This document shows, in pieces, positions 11,788 to 24,478 of a stretch of DNA of 64,000 nucleotides (positions are counted from its first letter, which is position 1; each line of letters begins with the position of its first letter). Made by a program: the position numbers and the translations under genes. The stretch is from the NCBI GenBank assembly GCA_030268105.1, contig BSDZ01000024.1, forward strand, positions 1,240,001 to 1,304,000, given 5' to 3'. The DNA comes from Volvox africanus. Its lineage: Eukaryota > Chlorophyta > Chlorophyceae > Chlamydomonadales > Volvocaceae. The notes below the pieces were generated by a model. It was not told where the DNA came from and did no database searches. It saw only the letters and a list, made by a program, of their open reading frames with translations.

Positions 11788-14700
11788 TTAATACTCTTCA
11801 TTATCCAACTGTATATTTAGTGGATATTCTCTCGTACAGATGCAAACCCACTTTTTGTACACGACCTCCAGGTCGGGGCGGGCGGCGGTTGAAAGCAGCC
11901 GCTGAAGAGAGGCCAGGGACACGGAGGAGCAATCCTGAAGGGAATGAACGCAACGGAATGGAGTATTCCTAAACGGAATAAATACAAATTAAAAAATATA
12001 TATTTATAACATTGTATATATATTCCATTATAAATATGTGTATATATATACACATATATATGTATATTAAAATGGCGATGATGTGGAAACAGATGCGCAG
12101 CTTGTTCTCCGCTCTCGAGGTGGTAGAGAGCAGAAGAGAAGCGGAACTCAGAAGGCCAACCTAAAAACTATAAAAGAAGCTTTGCGGTATTTCCCAAAGT
12201 CTGACAAAGGAGGTCAGTGAACAAAATCAAATAAAACACAAAATAAGAATAATAATGAAAATTTAATCAATTCCTTACTTTTAATTTAATTATGCTATTT
12301 TAATTTAATTACAATAAACAAATGAAAAATAGATTTGAAGGACGATGTTAGATTATAAATCGTACACTTTATGCAGGCTTTATACATACCTGCAATTCTA
12401 GATGTTCCAATCTTGTACAGAACGCCAGCAGTGCCGCCAGCGTGCGGGTATCGATGAGGGGGCAGTCCGAGAAGGAGACGCGCTCCAGCCGGGGCAGGTA
12501 GCGGATGGAGAGGATGAAGCCGATGTCTGCACAACCAGTAACGGGGCGCCGACCAGTAACGAAAGCAATCACGTGAACATGTGAAGCGACGAAATCACAT
12601 TGGCGACGGGGTATGTGACCGGGGAGCTGAGCTGAGCTGAGCTGAGCTGAGCTGTATTTTATGTGCGACTTGACTATCAGATATTGTCAAACGGGGGGGA
12701 GAGAGGAGAGAGGGGGGAGAGGGGGGAGAGGGGGGAAAGGCGGTAGTGGAGTGGGAGCGTGGGTTTGGGAGCGGGAGTGGAGGCACGATGCGTGGGGTTA
12801 TGGCCACCGTGGTCCGATGGGGGCGAGATCGGGAGGAGATCGGGGAGGTGACTGAAAATGACGAGAATATGGGTAAAAAAACCCTCATTCCACCCCTCAC
12901 TCCACCCCTCACTCCATCCCTCATTCCACCCCTCACCTGATATGTTGGGGCACTTGACCAGATCCACCCGGGTAAGAGCGCTGTGCGCTGCAGCGAAGTC
13001 CACCCAGCCCCCGTCCGAGATGGCGGTGCTGCCCTCCAGACGGAAAGTCTCCAGACGCCACAGCGCACTCAGATGAGCCACTCCCGCATCAGAAATGGCG
13101 CCATTGGGGCTGTTCCACAGAAACAAGTTGACCAGTCCGGTCTGCGTGTGTGTGTTTGGGCGGGGGGAGCGTGTGTGTGTGTGTGACCGTGACCGTGACC
13201 GTGAGTGTGTGTGTGTGTGACCGTGACCGTGACCGTGAGTGTGTGTGTGTGTGTGTGACCGTGACCGTGACCGTGAGTGTGACCGTGACCGTGAGTGTGT
13301 GGGCGTGTGTGTGTGGGAGGCCGGGGCGTTTCTGAGGGACAGTGTGTCAGGATGTGTGTTTGGTGAGGCGGTGGCGCGCTCTTGTCTGCGTGATGATCTG
13401 CGTTTGTTCGAAGTCCTTTAATGGAACTCAACTCTTCCTCCTCCTCCTTCCCCTCCCCCTCCTAACCCGCACTCACCCCAACCCGAGACATCCATCTGTT
13501 GCATATAGTTCTTCCCATCCCTCCACGACGAATCAAAACGCAATTCCTTCTACCCCTCCCTCGACGCCCTCCCACCACCCCGCCTGCGGCGCCCGTCACT
13601 CACCAGCTCGGAAATGTGGCTAAGGCCGCTATCCGCCGAGTCGCACGATAAGGCCCTCAGGGAGGGAAAGGTGGTGCGCAGATGGGCCTCATTGAGAATG
13701 TTGTGGCTAACCAGCTTAGTCACGGAGGTCAGCGGATGGAGGGTGTCCTGGAAGCCCGGCGGAGCGCGAGGGGGAATACGACAATGTGGGTGTGCTGTAC
13801 GGAAACCCCAAGAACCACTTGGAAAACATTATAGGACTGAAGGGAAGGGAGTGCATATATATATGGTTTATAGGGTTTATATATATGTATATATGTATAT
13901 AACCCACACGCACACGCACATACACACGTACACATGTTTGTATATATGTGTGTATATATGTGTGTATGTGCGTGTGCTTGTCCGTGTGTGTGTGTGTCAG
14001 TTTAGGGTTTGGGTTTGGGTTTGGTCTTAGGCCATGTGTTCGGTGTAAGCCCTAAATCCGGGCATCCTCCCCTCCCCTCCCCTCCCCCCTCCCTCACCAT
14101 CTCAGTCTCTTTTAATCCGGCGCCTAGGTTCAGGTCCCCCACCCCCAGGTGCAGCAGCCCCGGGAGGGCCGCAAACCGCTGCAGGTCATCCGCCGAGATG
14201 TCGACTCGCTGAATGTCCACATGGGTTAGACCCGTCATGCCTGTGACCCAGCTGAGCAGCGCCGACTTGCCTTCGAAGATGTTGTTGAGGACCTGCAGGC
14301 GCTAGGGGCGGCGGGGCACGGAAATCGCGAAAGGAGGGGGAGGGGGAGGGGGACGGGTTTCTAAGTCCTAAACCCTAAAACTCTAAAAAAGAGGGAGAGG
14401 AGGGGACGGGGCGGAGGAGGGAATGCGGAGAAACGAATCTCGATACTTTTGCAGTGGGGTCCTGCTGCGAAAAATACCAACTACGGATGATGCGGTTTGG
14501 GGGGCGGATTTCGATTCCACTCAGAGCGGGGTACTGGGGTTCGAATGTCAGTGTCCGCATTCGGTTTTTGTTTTTTATTCGATTAAGGTTTGGTTTGACA
14601 CAGAATTCGATTGGATACAACAGAAAATGAACCTGTTGTTTCCTCTGAAGCACTTGGGAGCACAACGAACCTGTTCAGTTAGCTGCAGTTGATGTACGAA

Positions 14701-17700
14701 CGCCGCATCGACGTGCCCATTCTGCAGCGCCGCCGCTAAAGCCGCCTCCGCGGGCCCGCCGCCGCCAGCGCCCCCGCCCCCGCCGCCGCCGCCATTCAGC
14801 CCCAGGCCCAACCCCCCGCCTTGCCCCCCTCCATCCCCTACTCCGCCTAGGCCCAGCGCTGCCGCCGCCGCTACTGCCGCCGCCTCAGCATGCTGTAGCA
14901 AGTTCAGATTTGCTACTGCCGCCGCAGCGGCGGCCGCCTCCGCTGCTGCCATGATGGGGTTGACGCCTGGTGCCGGCCCTGCCGCGGGTCCCTGCGAGTG
15001 CCGCCGCCCGACCCATCGGTCAGTGGTACATGTTGTATCGAACAAATCGATGAGTCGGTGTTTGACTACCGTACAAAATAAACCCATGTACCCGCAGCCC
15101 AAGCGCATATCCTACCAACCTTAACCACCTTAACCACCCGAACAACTCTACCAACCTACCTGTGGATGATGCTCCATCCCGCCGCCTGCAACACCGCCTC
15201 CCCCGCCTCCGCCTCCGCCGCCCCCGCCAATCCCGACACCAGCGTGTGGCCCGAGGAAGGCTCCGTGTCCGTGTCCGTGTCCGTGTCCGTGCCCCCCTCC
15301 CCCGACAAGCCCCTGGTCGTTGGCTTCCAGTACGGTGTCAACGGTATAGTCCGACCAAACCATCACGCTGCGAAGGCTTGTGAGACTCGTTAGCTGAGTT
15401 ACCTAAGCAGGACAGGGGGGGGCGGGGTTGACGTAAACGTCAACGGACCCACGGATCACAGGAGCTGAGTGAACAATAAAAATAAATAAATATATGATCG
15501 GCACATCGTTCGTATAAGAGAATAAGGAATAATGAAGGAATTAGTGCCGCAAGCGATGTTTCCTTAATAACATACCTATTAGTAACAATAATGACATAAC
15601 ATGGAAAAATAAATTCCTGACGGCTGTCAAAGATACATGGGAAACAAAATATTGCTATGAATTGAAGAAGTGATACAAACAGCTGTGCTGCGCTGAAAGG
15701 TAATTAGTTGTCTAATTTAAGGGGTGATATACGTGGACGAATATATTAAGAAATCTGTCGTACATGGACGTACTACCCAACAGCTTAAGCAAATTTAAAT
15801 AAAATACCTGCCGCAGTGCCTGGCCGTAGTCCTCGAGCTCCAGCGCGCTCAGGCGCTTTAAGTCGGAAAGGTAGGCTAATGCGACCTTACGCGTGGAATT
15901 GGGTAGCGTTCAAGACATGACATAAAAAGGGAAAAGATAGAGAAATAAACAGAAGTAGGGGAAAGAGCCCGTAAACAACAACAGGAAATACATCAGGAAA
16001 GAAAAAAATATATTATATCAAAAAATAAAATAATTAATATAAATATTAAAAAGGACTGCACCAACAGGGCACCATAATCGTGAATATAATAATTAGAATT
16101 GGTCCCCAAACCTCAAATTGACAATATGACCAATCCTAATTATTATATAAATTATTACACACAGAAATACACAAAAAATAATGAACATATTGAACGCGAT
16201 CCGCGCAGCCACATTGGCGATGATGACGTCACAACAAAAGACGTATCAGCACCAACGAGCCGCCGCCGCGGGCTCTCCTCACAGGAGCATTAGAGTGACA
16301 GATGGTGCCCTAATTAAGCAAGACCCTGTGTTTGGCGTAATGAGCATACTTGATTCACACAGGCATACACATATCATCCCCTACCGCCACCGCCACCGCC
16401 ACCGCCATCGTACAACAGCACTGCACTGCAGGGCCCTCACCTCGTCGCAATGTTTGCAGCACTGGACTCTCAGCTTTGATAGCTCCGGCAGGCGTGCCAG
16501 CACCAACAGCATGGAGTCACTCATGCACAGCTGGCACACCTGAGTGGCGTGAGTGTGCAGGTGGAGTGGGGGTGGGGTGGGGGTGAGTGTGCAGGTGGAG
16601 TGGGGGTGGGGGTAGGGGTGAGTGTGCAGGTGGAGTGGGGGTGGGGGTGGGGGTGGGGGACTGAGGGGGGTTAGGATCAGTCTCACGTACCCGAATAGAG
16701 TGGGATGGGTTAGTGTAGGGTAGGGAAGGAAGAGGCAGCGTCACCTAACATTCCATTGTACGGCGCACTTGCTCGACACGGCTTTACCCGGGTATGGGGT
16801 GTTCATCTCCCCCCTTTCCCCAAACACCTCTTCCCATCCCATCCGGCCCCACTCGCCACCTCCACATTCAGTGCACCTGCGGAATAATCAGCCTGCTGAT
16901 CCGAGGACAAGCCAGCGCCAGAGCCGCCATACCCGCCACCGTCAGCTGCGTGCAGTTCTCCAAATTGAAGCTCGTCAGCTGGGGCAGCCGCGACAGGTCC
17001 TGTGAAAGGAGGTAGGGGTCGGGGAAGGGGGAAGAGGTAGGGGGGGGAAGAGGGAGTGGAGGAGTGGAGGAGTGGAGGAGGGGACAAGCCCGCATTCACT
17101 GCCAAGGGGGGAACTACCATTCCCGTGAAACCCAGGAAATGACTCTTCCAATACACACACAGGCACACACACCTTGAGGGCCAACTGCGCAAAGGTCTGG
17201 TCGGTGAAGCAGTCGACCTCCGATGGCTTCATGATTTCGATATGCTCCAGGGAAGGGAAGCGGTTATACAACTGCCACTGAAGGGCGTCCTCGCTGTAGG
17301 TGGGATCGAGCTGTTCGCAAACGCGTGTGTGTATTTGCAAGAGGGGGAGGGAAAGATAGAGATTGGGGGGGGATAAACACGGTTAAACGCGTCCTATACT
17401 GCTGTGAAGACACTCCGCTATAAAAGGCGTGAGGGGAAAGGAAAGGGTGATTGGGCGTGATGGGGAAAACGGGTATTAAATGGGGCCGGGGCGGGGGCGG
17501 GGGCGGGGGCGGGGGGAGAAGTGCGACTATCCGCTCTTATCCAGGGGACAGGAGGTCATCATATGGCCATAGCTATGATCTAGATTGGGATCAGGACCTG
17601 GATTGGATCCGGAATGGATCTGAATCCGATGGTCAAACTTATTTAATTTCGATTACCGGCCACACAAGGTTGGCAAGCCGCGATGGGCACGCTGACATGT

Positions 17701-18305
17701 TGTCGTTTAGGAACCAATCCGTACAGATATACATGCCGTCGAAGAAAAGGTAAGATAAGGTTCGGTTTACGGATTCCAAATCGTGCGCCCGTGGGTCGGT
17801 AGAAGTATTGACCAAAATCGGTACAAATCCACAATAAAGGCATCGAGAGGATTCCTGTGCGAATCGCTGAAAGCGAGAGGTAACTCAGTTGTGCCTCGTA
17901 CGTCTCACTTGTCACAACGCGATCTGCGAAGCTTTCCCTCTCGCAAACCCTGACCGAACATACTTCACATCGGATGAAATATTCGCCGCGATGATAAGGA
18001 AGCATATTTCGAAGATAAAAACTACTATGCCCCAAGTAAATTCTAAGGGGAATGATAAAACACGAGTTGTGTATCGTCGGTTGGGGACGGAACGGCCCCC
18101 GAGAGATCCATTGAGCAACCCACGTCTTTGAGCATACCTTAATTTTTTTAATTGTGTTATTGACAAGCGTCCTAAATTTCCGACATACGCCTCGCAGCCT
18201 TGCCCGATGATGGGTCCGAAGTCGGCTGATGATACTTTCCCAGACCGAATCCGGCAGGCGAAATATAACTGTTGCGTCTTGCCCTGAGCTTTCGCCGGAA
18301 CTCAT
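11788..18305 (-). CDS. F-box and leucine-rich-repeat protein (FBXL/AMN1-like)
   Basis: Twelve exons in gene order: 18138-18305, 17173-17310, 16877-16999, 16441-16539, 15808-15885, 15160-15393, 14671-14991, 14098-14301, 13604-13747, 12937-13141, 12390-12526, 11788-11934. They splice to 665 residues. The first exon holds an F-box-like motif (RLPDSVWESIISRLRTHHRA, then LRGVCRKFRTLV). Later exons hold Cys-type LRRs such as LTSFNLENCTQLTVAGMAAL and LERVSFSDCPLIDTRTLAAL. Such proteins usually recruit substrates to SCF ubiquitin ligases through the LRRs. An Ala/Gly-rich insertion (exons 6 and 7) splits the repeat array. The start at 18305 is the first ATG after an in-frame stop; a longer frame starting at 18390 is in another phase. 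Ten of eleven introns are phase 0. Substrate unknown. Confidence 0.82.
12679..12945. repeat. Tandem repeats in an F-box gene intron
   Basis: A GGAGAGGGGGGAGAGG array at about 12695-12740 and an 11-bp CCTCACTCCAC array at about 12885-12937. The second array runs up to the donor of exon 12937-13141. Confidence 0.8.
13150..13315. repeat. GT/GTGACC minisatellite in an F-box gene intron
   Basis: Repeated (GT)n followed by (GACCGT)3 units, at least four copies, directly upstream (on the gene strand) of exon 12937-13141. Confidence 0.85.
16555..16665. repeat. Minisatellite in an F-box gene intron
   Basis: About three copies of a unit containing GAGTGTGCAGGTGGAGTGGG, followed by (GGGGT)n. Confidence 0.85.
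17487..17515. repeat. G-rich tract with G-quadruplex potential
   Basis: Repeated GGGGGC runs, four or more G blocks on the plus strand, in the first long intron of the F-box gene. Folding is not shown. Confidence 0.6.
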
Positions 18306-18689
18306 GACTGCGCAAGTTCTTCTGGCAGTCGACGTCGCAGGCCGTGAAATCCCTAATTAGAGTGCGACTTTGTATATTCAGCGCATCCATAGTGGTTCAT
18401 AACAAAAGAAATAATAAATAGTGTTTCCCATGTTGTATCATGAGAAGAACATTTCACAAGACCGTTAACTGTCGCATTCGGATGTTTGCCGATCGAGCGC
18501 ACAAACTAACGACACATCAGCAACATAAGCTTATATGTAGATATCTGCATAATAATTAACCAAAACGATATGTCGTACCGTGATGCTTCATCGCTTCCTG
18601 CATCAGGTGCGTCCAATCATCATCCTCTTGACTGCCAATAGATTACAATATGACTTACACTATCCATGTAACTCACGGTGCAACAAATC
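18306..18689. promoter_or_regulatory. Divergent promoter region, F-box/LRR and AFG1 genes
   Basis: Only 384 bp separate the proposed start codons of the minus-strand F-box gene and the plus-strand AFG1 gene, so both promoters must lie here or in the first introns. No TATA box or known operator can be assigned with confidence. Confidence 0.5.
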
Positions 18690-20709
18690 ATGCGTGTGGC
18701 CTCCTCCCTCCTCCGCTATTGCCGCAATCCATCTCACATCCTACCCAACGCGGGAAACACTGGCGCCCACCTTTATGCCTTCAGCACGAGAGCGCATGAT
18801 GCTCCAGGAGGGGATGCGACGGACAATGCCCTATCAAACGACTTACTGTCGACAACGTACTGTCAGTGAGTCCAATCAAAGAACTGAACCAACCTTTGGT
18901 CTGGAATTTCAAACATTCCAATGGGCCCGAACCCCGTCTCGCGTGTTGTTGCCTAGACAACAGGCCATGATAGCGACCAAAGAGCTTAGCTATGGCGGTT
19001 GGGTGCGGGAAGGGGAAGGAAAGGGGTTCTACCGAATGGCGCGTCGTTTGATGTTCCCATCCAGGTCCCGTCGAGGCTATCCTAACCCCCAGAAATCTCA
19101 ACCGCACTTACAACCATCACTAACGGTTACTAACGGTTATTAACGGTTACTGACGATTATGAAAGTGCCTAGCTGCCGACACCCGGCAGCATCAAGTAGC
19201 GTACTGAATACACACAGAGCAATGGCCCACCCTGTATTTTCGCTTACCACCGGCACCCGATCCACCTGGAAGGAAAGGGCTTCTCATGCCTCTTCGTTCT
19301 GCGCTGACACACAAGCTATATCAAAACAGCGGAGGGGGGGTCAATATCTTCTTTTGGATGGGGGCGGTAAATATCAGTCCAGCGGGGCTTAGCAATAGGA
19401 CTGTCAAGGAAAATGCAATATAAATTATTATGAATAAATATTTAATAAAACAGTTAAATAGTACGAAAATATGTGTGGTGTTTATTACATTCCTGTATTA
19501 TTCGCTTTTTTATTTATATGTGATTCCTTTTTATATGTTTGGTCCGCATGAACAGGCTGTTGGGGCGTGGGGTGCTACTGCCGGATGCCACACAAGTAGC
19601 TGCCGTACATGCGCTACAGTTGCTACAGAATGCCGTACTCCAGTATGAGAAGCTCCGAAGTTCCTCCTCTGGGGAGGGAAATGCGCGCGGCGAATTCAGG
19701 CCCCGGCCTGAAGGCGGCGTCAGTGACAGCAGCAGTAGCAGTAGCAGTAGCAGCAGTAGCGGTGTCGTAGTTAGTTCGGATTCCAACAATCGGCAGGTTG
19801 GGGACATCAAAATCCCCGCCACCGCCGGGGGAGGAGAAATACCTGTTGTACAGATCGCTCCAAAGCCCCGTACAATTCGTGGTGCTTACTTGTGGGGCCC
19901 GGTCGGCTCTGGAAAGACCGCCATGATGGACATCTTTGCCAGTACGACACAGCGATGCTTAGAAGCTGCCGCCGCCGCGACTGCGGTGCATCCACCCCAC
20001 CTAGATTCCGCCGTTACCCCGGCTGCCGCTGCCGCTGCCGCTGCGGCGGGGACCGCAGCCCCCCATCTTCTCCTCCGTTCCTGCGAGCGACATCACTTCC
20101 ACGAGTTCATGCAGTCCGTACACGGGCGACTGCACGAGCTGCATAAGGCCTTGCCCCGAGTGGTGGCCCGCAGCCGCGAGGGCAGGATGGTGTACCGGTG
20201 AGGGGATGCGCGCGCGTGTGTGTGTGATAGCTATGTGTGATAGTGTGGGGGGTTTTGCTCCACCCGTGGCCACTACCACCTGGCGGCAGTCCCCACCTTC
20301 CCCTGTATTTCGGGGCACCCTCATCCGTTCACCCCTAGGGATGTTGACTGCTCCGAAATCAGTGATTTTCTCGGGATTAGCACCCACTACTATCCAGTGG
20401 AATCTGCCGAACTTACTAACGGCGGCCCCAACTCCACTGCTGCTCGGCCCGCAAGTCACAACGTATAACCGGGGTCCTCATCGTCTATCAACATCGGGGG
20501 CGCATGTACCCTCAATCCGCTCTTGACTTGATAGACAGTAGAAACGTTTGCGTTTGCCAGTTTTCAACCAGGGGACGTATTTCTATCATGCTCTCAGTCG
20601 GGGTCGTTCCTGGAACTTCCAGGAAGGCAGTGTCGTGCCTTACAGGATGTGTCCAGATACTTTATTCGATGTGTATATATATATGTGTGTGTATTTGTGT
20701 CTGTCTATC

Positions 20710-20743
<34 letters not shown>

Positions 20744-23700
20744 ACATCCGCACTCAGCACTCAGTTTAGTTCCATTGCCGTTAAAAACACGTGATTTATG
20801 TTTATGTGCAGATAGATGTATGGCGGGCAGAGAGTGATGGTATCATAATGGAACTGCTTTTGTCGCTCCTGTGCCTCATCTCTTTTCTTGCTCATTTTCC
20901 CTAGTCGTTCCTGAGTTGCCCAGCCATGCTTTGGCTCTTCCCGTACGTTCCTGCCGTACGACCTTCCCTGCAACAGGTATGCCGAACCGGATGAGGACCC
21001 GCTCGTGACGGTCGCCCGAGAATTGGGCTCCCGTACTGCCGTACTATGCCTGGACGAGCTGCACGTGACTGACGTGGCAGACGCCATGATTCTGGCAAGG
21101 TGAGAACCCCCGAGTATGGCGAGTTAAGCCTATAAGGCCTGTACGGCACCGAGTATCCAAAACCCGCGCATGCCCTCACCCCGCCAGGCTATTTGCCGTA
21201 CTGCTCGTTGACTTTGACACGAAGGTGGTGTTCACATCCAATCGACCTGCTAAAGACCTCTATAAAGGCGGCCTGAGCCGAAAGTACTTCGAACCGTTCG
21301 TACAGCTAGTGGACGAGCAGATGGTTGTTCTGAGGGTGGCGGCGGGCGTGGACTATCGAAAAATGGCGGGCGTGACGGTGAAGGCGGCAAAAGCGGAAAC
21401 GAGGAAGGTGGAGGCGGGTGTCGTACGGGTTGGGAACGGATGCAGTACGACACCTGATGCGGAAAGAGAAGTGGACGAGTCTGCGCTCCGAAAGGTGTGT
21501 GTGGGAAATGAATAGGGAGGGAGGGGGGAGCGAAACATGTTACTATCTGGAATACTGATGATGGTATTAATTTATGAAACCCTTTCTATGTTCGTACGTA
21601 TAAAATTATTATATAGATCATATCGCGTAGCAATGACGTCGCGACATCTTTTTGATTTCGGGACTCCTAGGGGCGCGGCGACTATTGGTACTTTGGTTTC
21701 GGAGCATCAAAGCGGCTGCACAGCCAGTGGCGGCAGCGGGCGGCGGCGGCGGCGGCAGCTCAATCCGCCCGTAAAACCGACGGCGCCGCCAGTGGCGACG
21801 GCGGCGGCAGTGGCCCATTAGACCCACAGCTAGGCGACGTTGGGGTGCCCGTGACGGTGCCGCTGGCGTACGGCAGAACGCTCAAAGTCCCTTGCGCATC
21901 GGGGGATGCAGGTACGGCAGGCATGTATTTTAGGGTTTGTTGGTACTGGACCGCTCCGTCCGGCAGCTTTTCTATTTATTTGTTTTCGCAGAGCACATTA
22001 TGTTAACATGACATCACTTATCCCTGCAACGCACGTCAATATATTTCTTCCATCATCATTTGCGTTATTCCTTGTTCATCTGTTTGGACGAATCGTGCAG
22101 TGCAGTACGGTTTCGTTCAACAAGTCCAACAAGAACAACAACTTGCAAGGACGCCACAATCCATCCATCTGTTCATTGCGCTTGAGGGTGGCATCGCCTT
22201 TCTTTAAGTCGGAGGACGGATGAATCCAAAGAAGTAATTTATAGTACGGAAAAATAGATCCGTACTTAGCAACCATTACAACAACACACAGTCTATATAT
22301 CTAATCCTGCGACTCAAAAAAGGCTCTCCATGCCACACAACTCATTTACCAGGCCGCAGCCCGGTAATCGCATATAAGGCCTTTCTCTCTGTTATTGAGG
22401 CCCAACTGTTGAACTTGTAATTTTTGCACAAAACTCCCTGTTAAACTTCAGAGACGGAAGTTTAATGTTTATCGCTCGTGCTTTCCGTACGACAATGGCC
22501 TTTCCGAAACCGTACGAAAAGCCTTATTCACATTCGAGCAGTTGTGCGGAGCGAATGGGCTCAGAGCCGCCGTGGACCAAGGGGGAGCGCTGGCGGCGCC
22601 GGACTTCCTTGCCCTGTGCCGCCGCTTCCGGTGCGTCGTTGAGAAATGGAGGTTGAGGGGTGGATGGAGGGCAGCGTAACGGGTTAAGTTAGCGGGTTAT
22701 CTGTAAATATGCCTCCTCTCACCTCATCAGCACCATGTGGACGCTTTCTCCATTATAGCCTCTGTCGAAGACCGATTCTGTTGATACCAGTAGGATGCTT
22801 GTACCGTTGTAACGTTGTACCGTTGGGAACTGGTCGGTAACATATTAACATGGTAATGACCTAAAATGTCTATGATTGCTGCTGGTGCATCAGCGTGGGG
22901 GTGATGGATGGAGGTTCCAAAATGAAATGAACCAGGCATAGGCTGTACCACCCGGCAGCCAAGCTCTACCTCGGCTAGTTATTCGATGTCAACTTTAAAC
23001 GTGAGATGACGATTGATGCAGGGGGATAAGGCGTCAATATATCATCGCTGTACGATGCCAAAAACATTCGATGTGAACGCAAACGCCATGACAAGCCCCT
23101 GTCGTTTAGCTGTTAGTCAGTCGATCCGCAAGTATGTTGAGCGCAGGGAAATTTTCATCACGGGAGTGCCGCAGCTGGGCCCCGCCGACCGGGATGAGGC
23201 GCGGCGTTTTGTAACGCTGCTGGATGTGGCGTACGACAACAGGTACGAAGCGCGTTCTTGTCATCAATATAACTCGTTATAGTGAGGGATCCAAGTCAGG
23301 TGAATCCAAAATCCAGTAAGGCCCTTTTAATTTTTTTCTTTGAAGGTGTCAGCTATCCGTGGCGGCGGCGGTCCCTCCGGACACTCTCTTCGCACCGCTG
23401 CTGGACGAGGCCCGTCGACAGGTATGTACGCACCACGCATCCGTACGGCAACACGTCAGAATATGCCGTACATCCCATCCCATCCCATGCCGCACATGAA
23501 TTTATGCGGGAGGTACGTAGAGTGCTGCAGAAAATTGACATCCTGAGCAGCACATGCGCACTCACATGGCACAGTATCAGATAGATCATATATATATATA
23601 TAGGGAATATTACAAATGAATTTCTTACATATCTGCCGTAATGATATAAAAGAATACGAGTCCTATATTAATAATCACCTATATGTTGATTGGTCTCGGA

Positions 23701-24478
23701 GCAAACCTTTATGCTAAATAATTACTGTGTGCACGCTGTTACTGGCTGGCTTGTTACATCATGCTATCCATACCCCGGCTGCCACAAATTCTCTCGTCAG
23801 GGTGTCAACCCGCGACTCGGCCTGGCAAAGACCACATTTATCGCGCATCATCAGGTGGGCCCGATGGCGGGTGGCGGCCCTGAGGCGGCGGCAGCCCCCG
23901 AGGAAGATCCCACTGCTGCTTCTGCTGCCGCCAATGAAAATCACGATGACAACAAATCACTACCGCCACCATCATCGTGGTCGTCGTCGTTGTCGTCGTC
24001 GTCGCCATCACGTCAGTCCGTCTCTGCAAGGATTGTTGGCGACGATGAACCGTCAGCATTTTTGCCAGCTGCCAATGTTACTGCGGCGCTCCATAGCCGA
24101 CTGGGTCCGTCCATGACCCACGGGTCCGCATCCACGAACACTATCCATGCTAACGAATTCACCGGCTCCTCCATTTCAACGCCCTTCGACATGCTGAAGC
24201 CCGTACCTCTCTCACCACCACCATCACCATCACCAGTAACAACAACAACAAGAACAGGAGGGACTCATCCTCTGACCACGGATTATCAGGGTGGTAATGG
24301 TAGTGGTCTAGAGCAACAACAGCAGCAGAAGTGGCGGCGGAAACAGGCACGTATGACTCCTACGCAACCCGGTGACTTGACCCTGCCTCGGGCACTGCTA
24401 GGAGAGGAGGTGCTCATGTACCACAGAGCCACATCCCGGCTGGCTGAGATGTGCCAGCAGGTGATCCGGGTGGAGTAG
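18690..24478 (+). CDS. AFG1/LACE1/ZapE-type AAA ATPase, mitochondrial
   Basis: Nine exons: 18690-18865, 19556-20197, 20977-21099, 21188-21494, 21671-21911, 22522-22630, 23147-23242, 23346-23421, 23801-24478. All phases agree and give 815 residues. AFG1-type ATPases support mitochondrial protein quality control. The first exon looks like a presequence (MRVASSLLRYCRNPSH, then YAFSTRAH). Family marks follow: LWGPVGSGKT (Walker A), HFHEFM, VLCLDELHVTDVADAMIL (Walker B), FTSNRPAKDLYKGGL, DEARRFVTLLDVAYD and the C-terminal VLMYHRATSRLAEMC. Walker B reads LCLDELH, where LCFDEFQ is common. Low-complexity Ser, Ala and Gly/Pro stretches lengthen it well beyond typical members. Exon 9 could instead begin at 23855, also in phase. 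Exon 1 rests on composition and phase only. Confidence 0.88.
19116..19160 (+). repeat. TAACGGTTA short tandem repeat
   Basis: Four imperfect copies of a TAACGGTTAC-like decamer in the first intron of the AFG1 gene. The AACGG core resembles a Myb-binding word. Confidence 0.6.
20250..20650 (+). repeat. Dispersed repeat family R2, copy 2
   Basis: Most complete copy of the family, inside the AFG1 intron 20198-20976. It shares TTTCGGGGCACCCTCATCC, CTCCGAAATCAGTG and ATGCTCTCAGTC blocks with 5226-5719 (inverted) and 27168-27445. A (GT)n microsatellite follows at 20685-20740. Confidence 0.75.

Noticed and set aside
17643..18137. Extension of the F-box exon as one 220-residue frame
   Set aside because: After LVNNTIKKIK there is a GTATGC donor, and the next conserved exon (17310-17173) continues in phase; the read-through sequence lacks LRR or F-box character.
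18172..18390. Alternative start of the F-box gene at 18390
   Set aside because: It is in a different frame from the F-box motif, and no clear intron joins them; an in-frame stop upstream supports the ATG at 18305.
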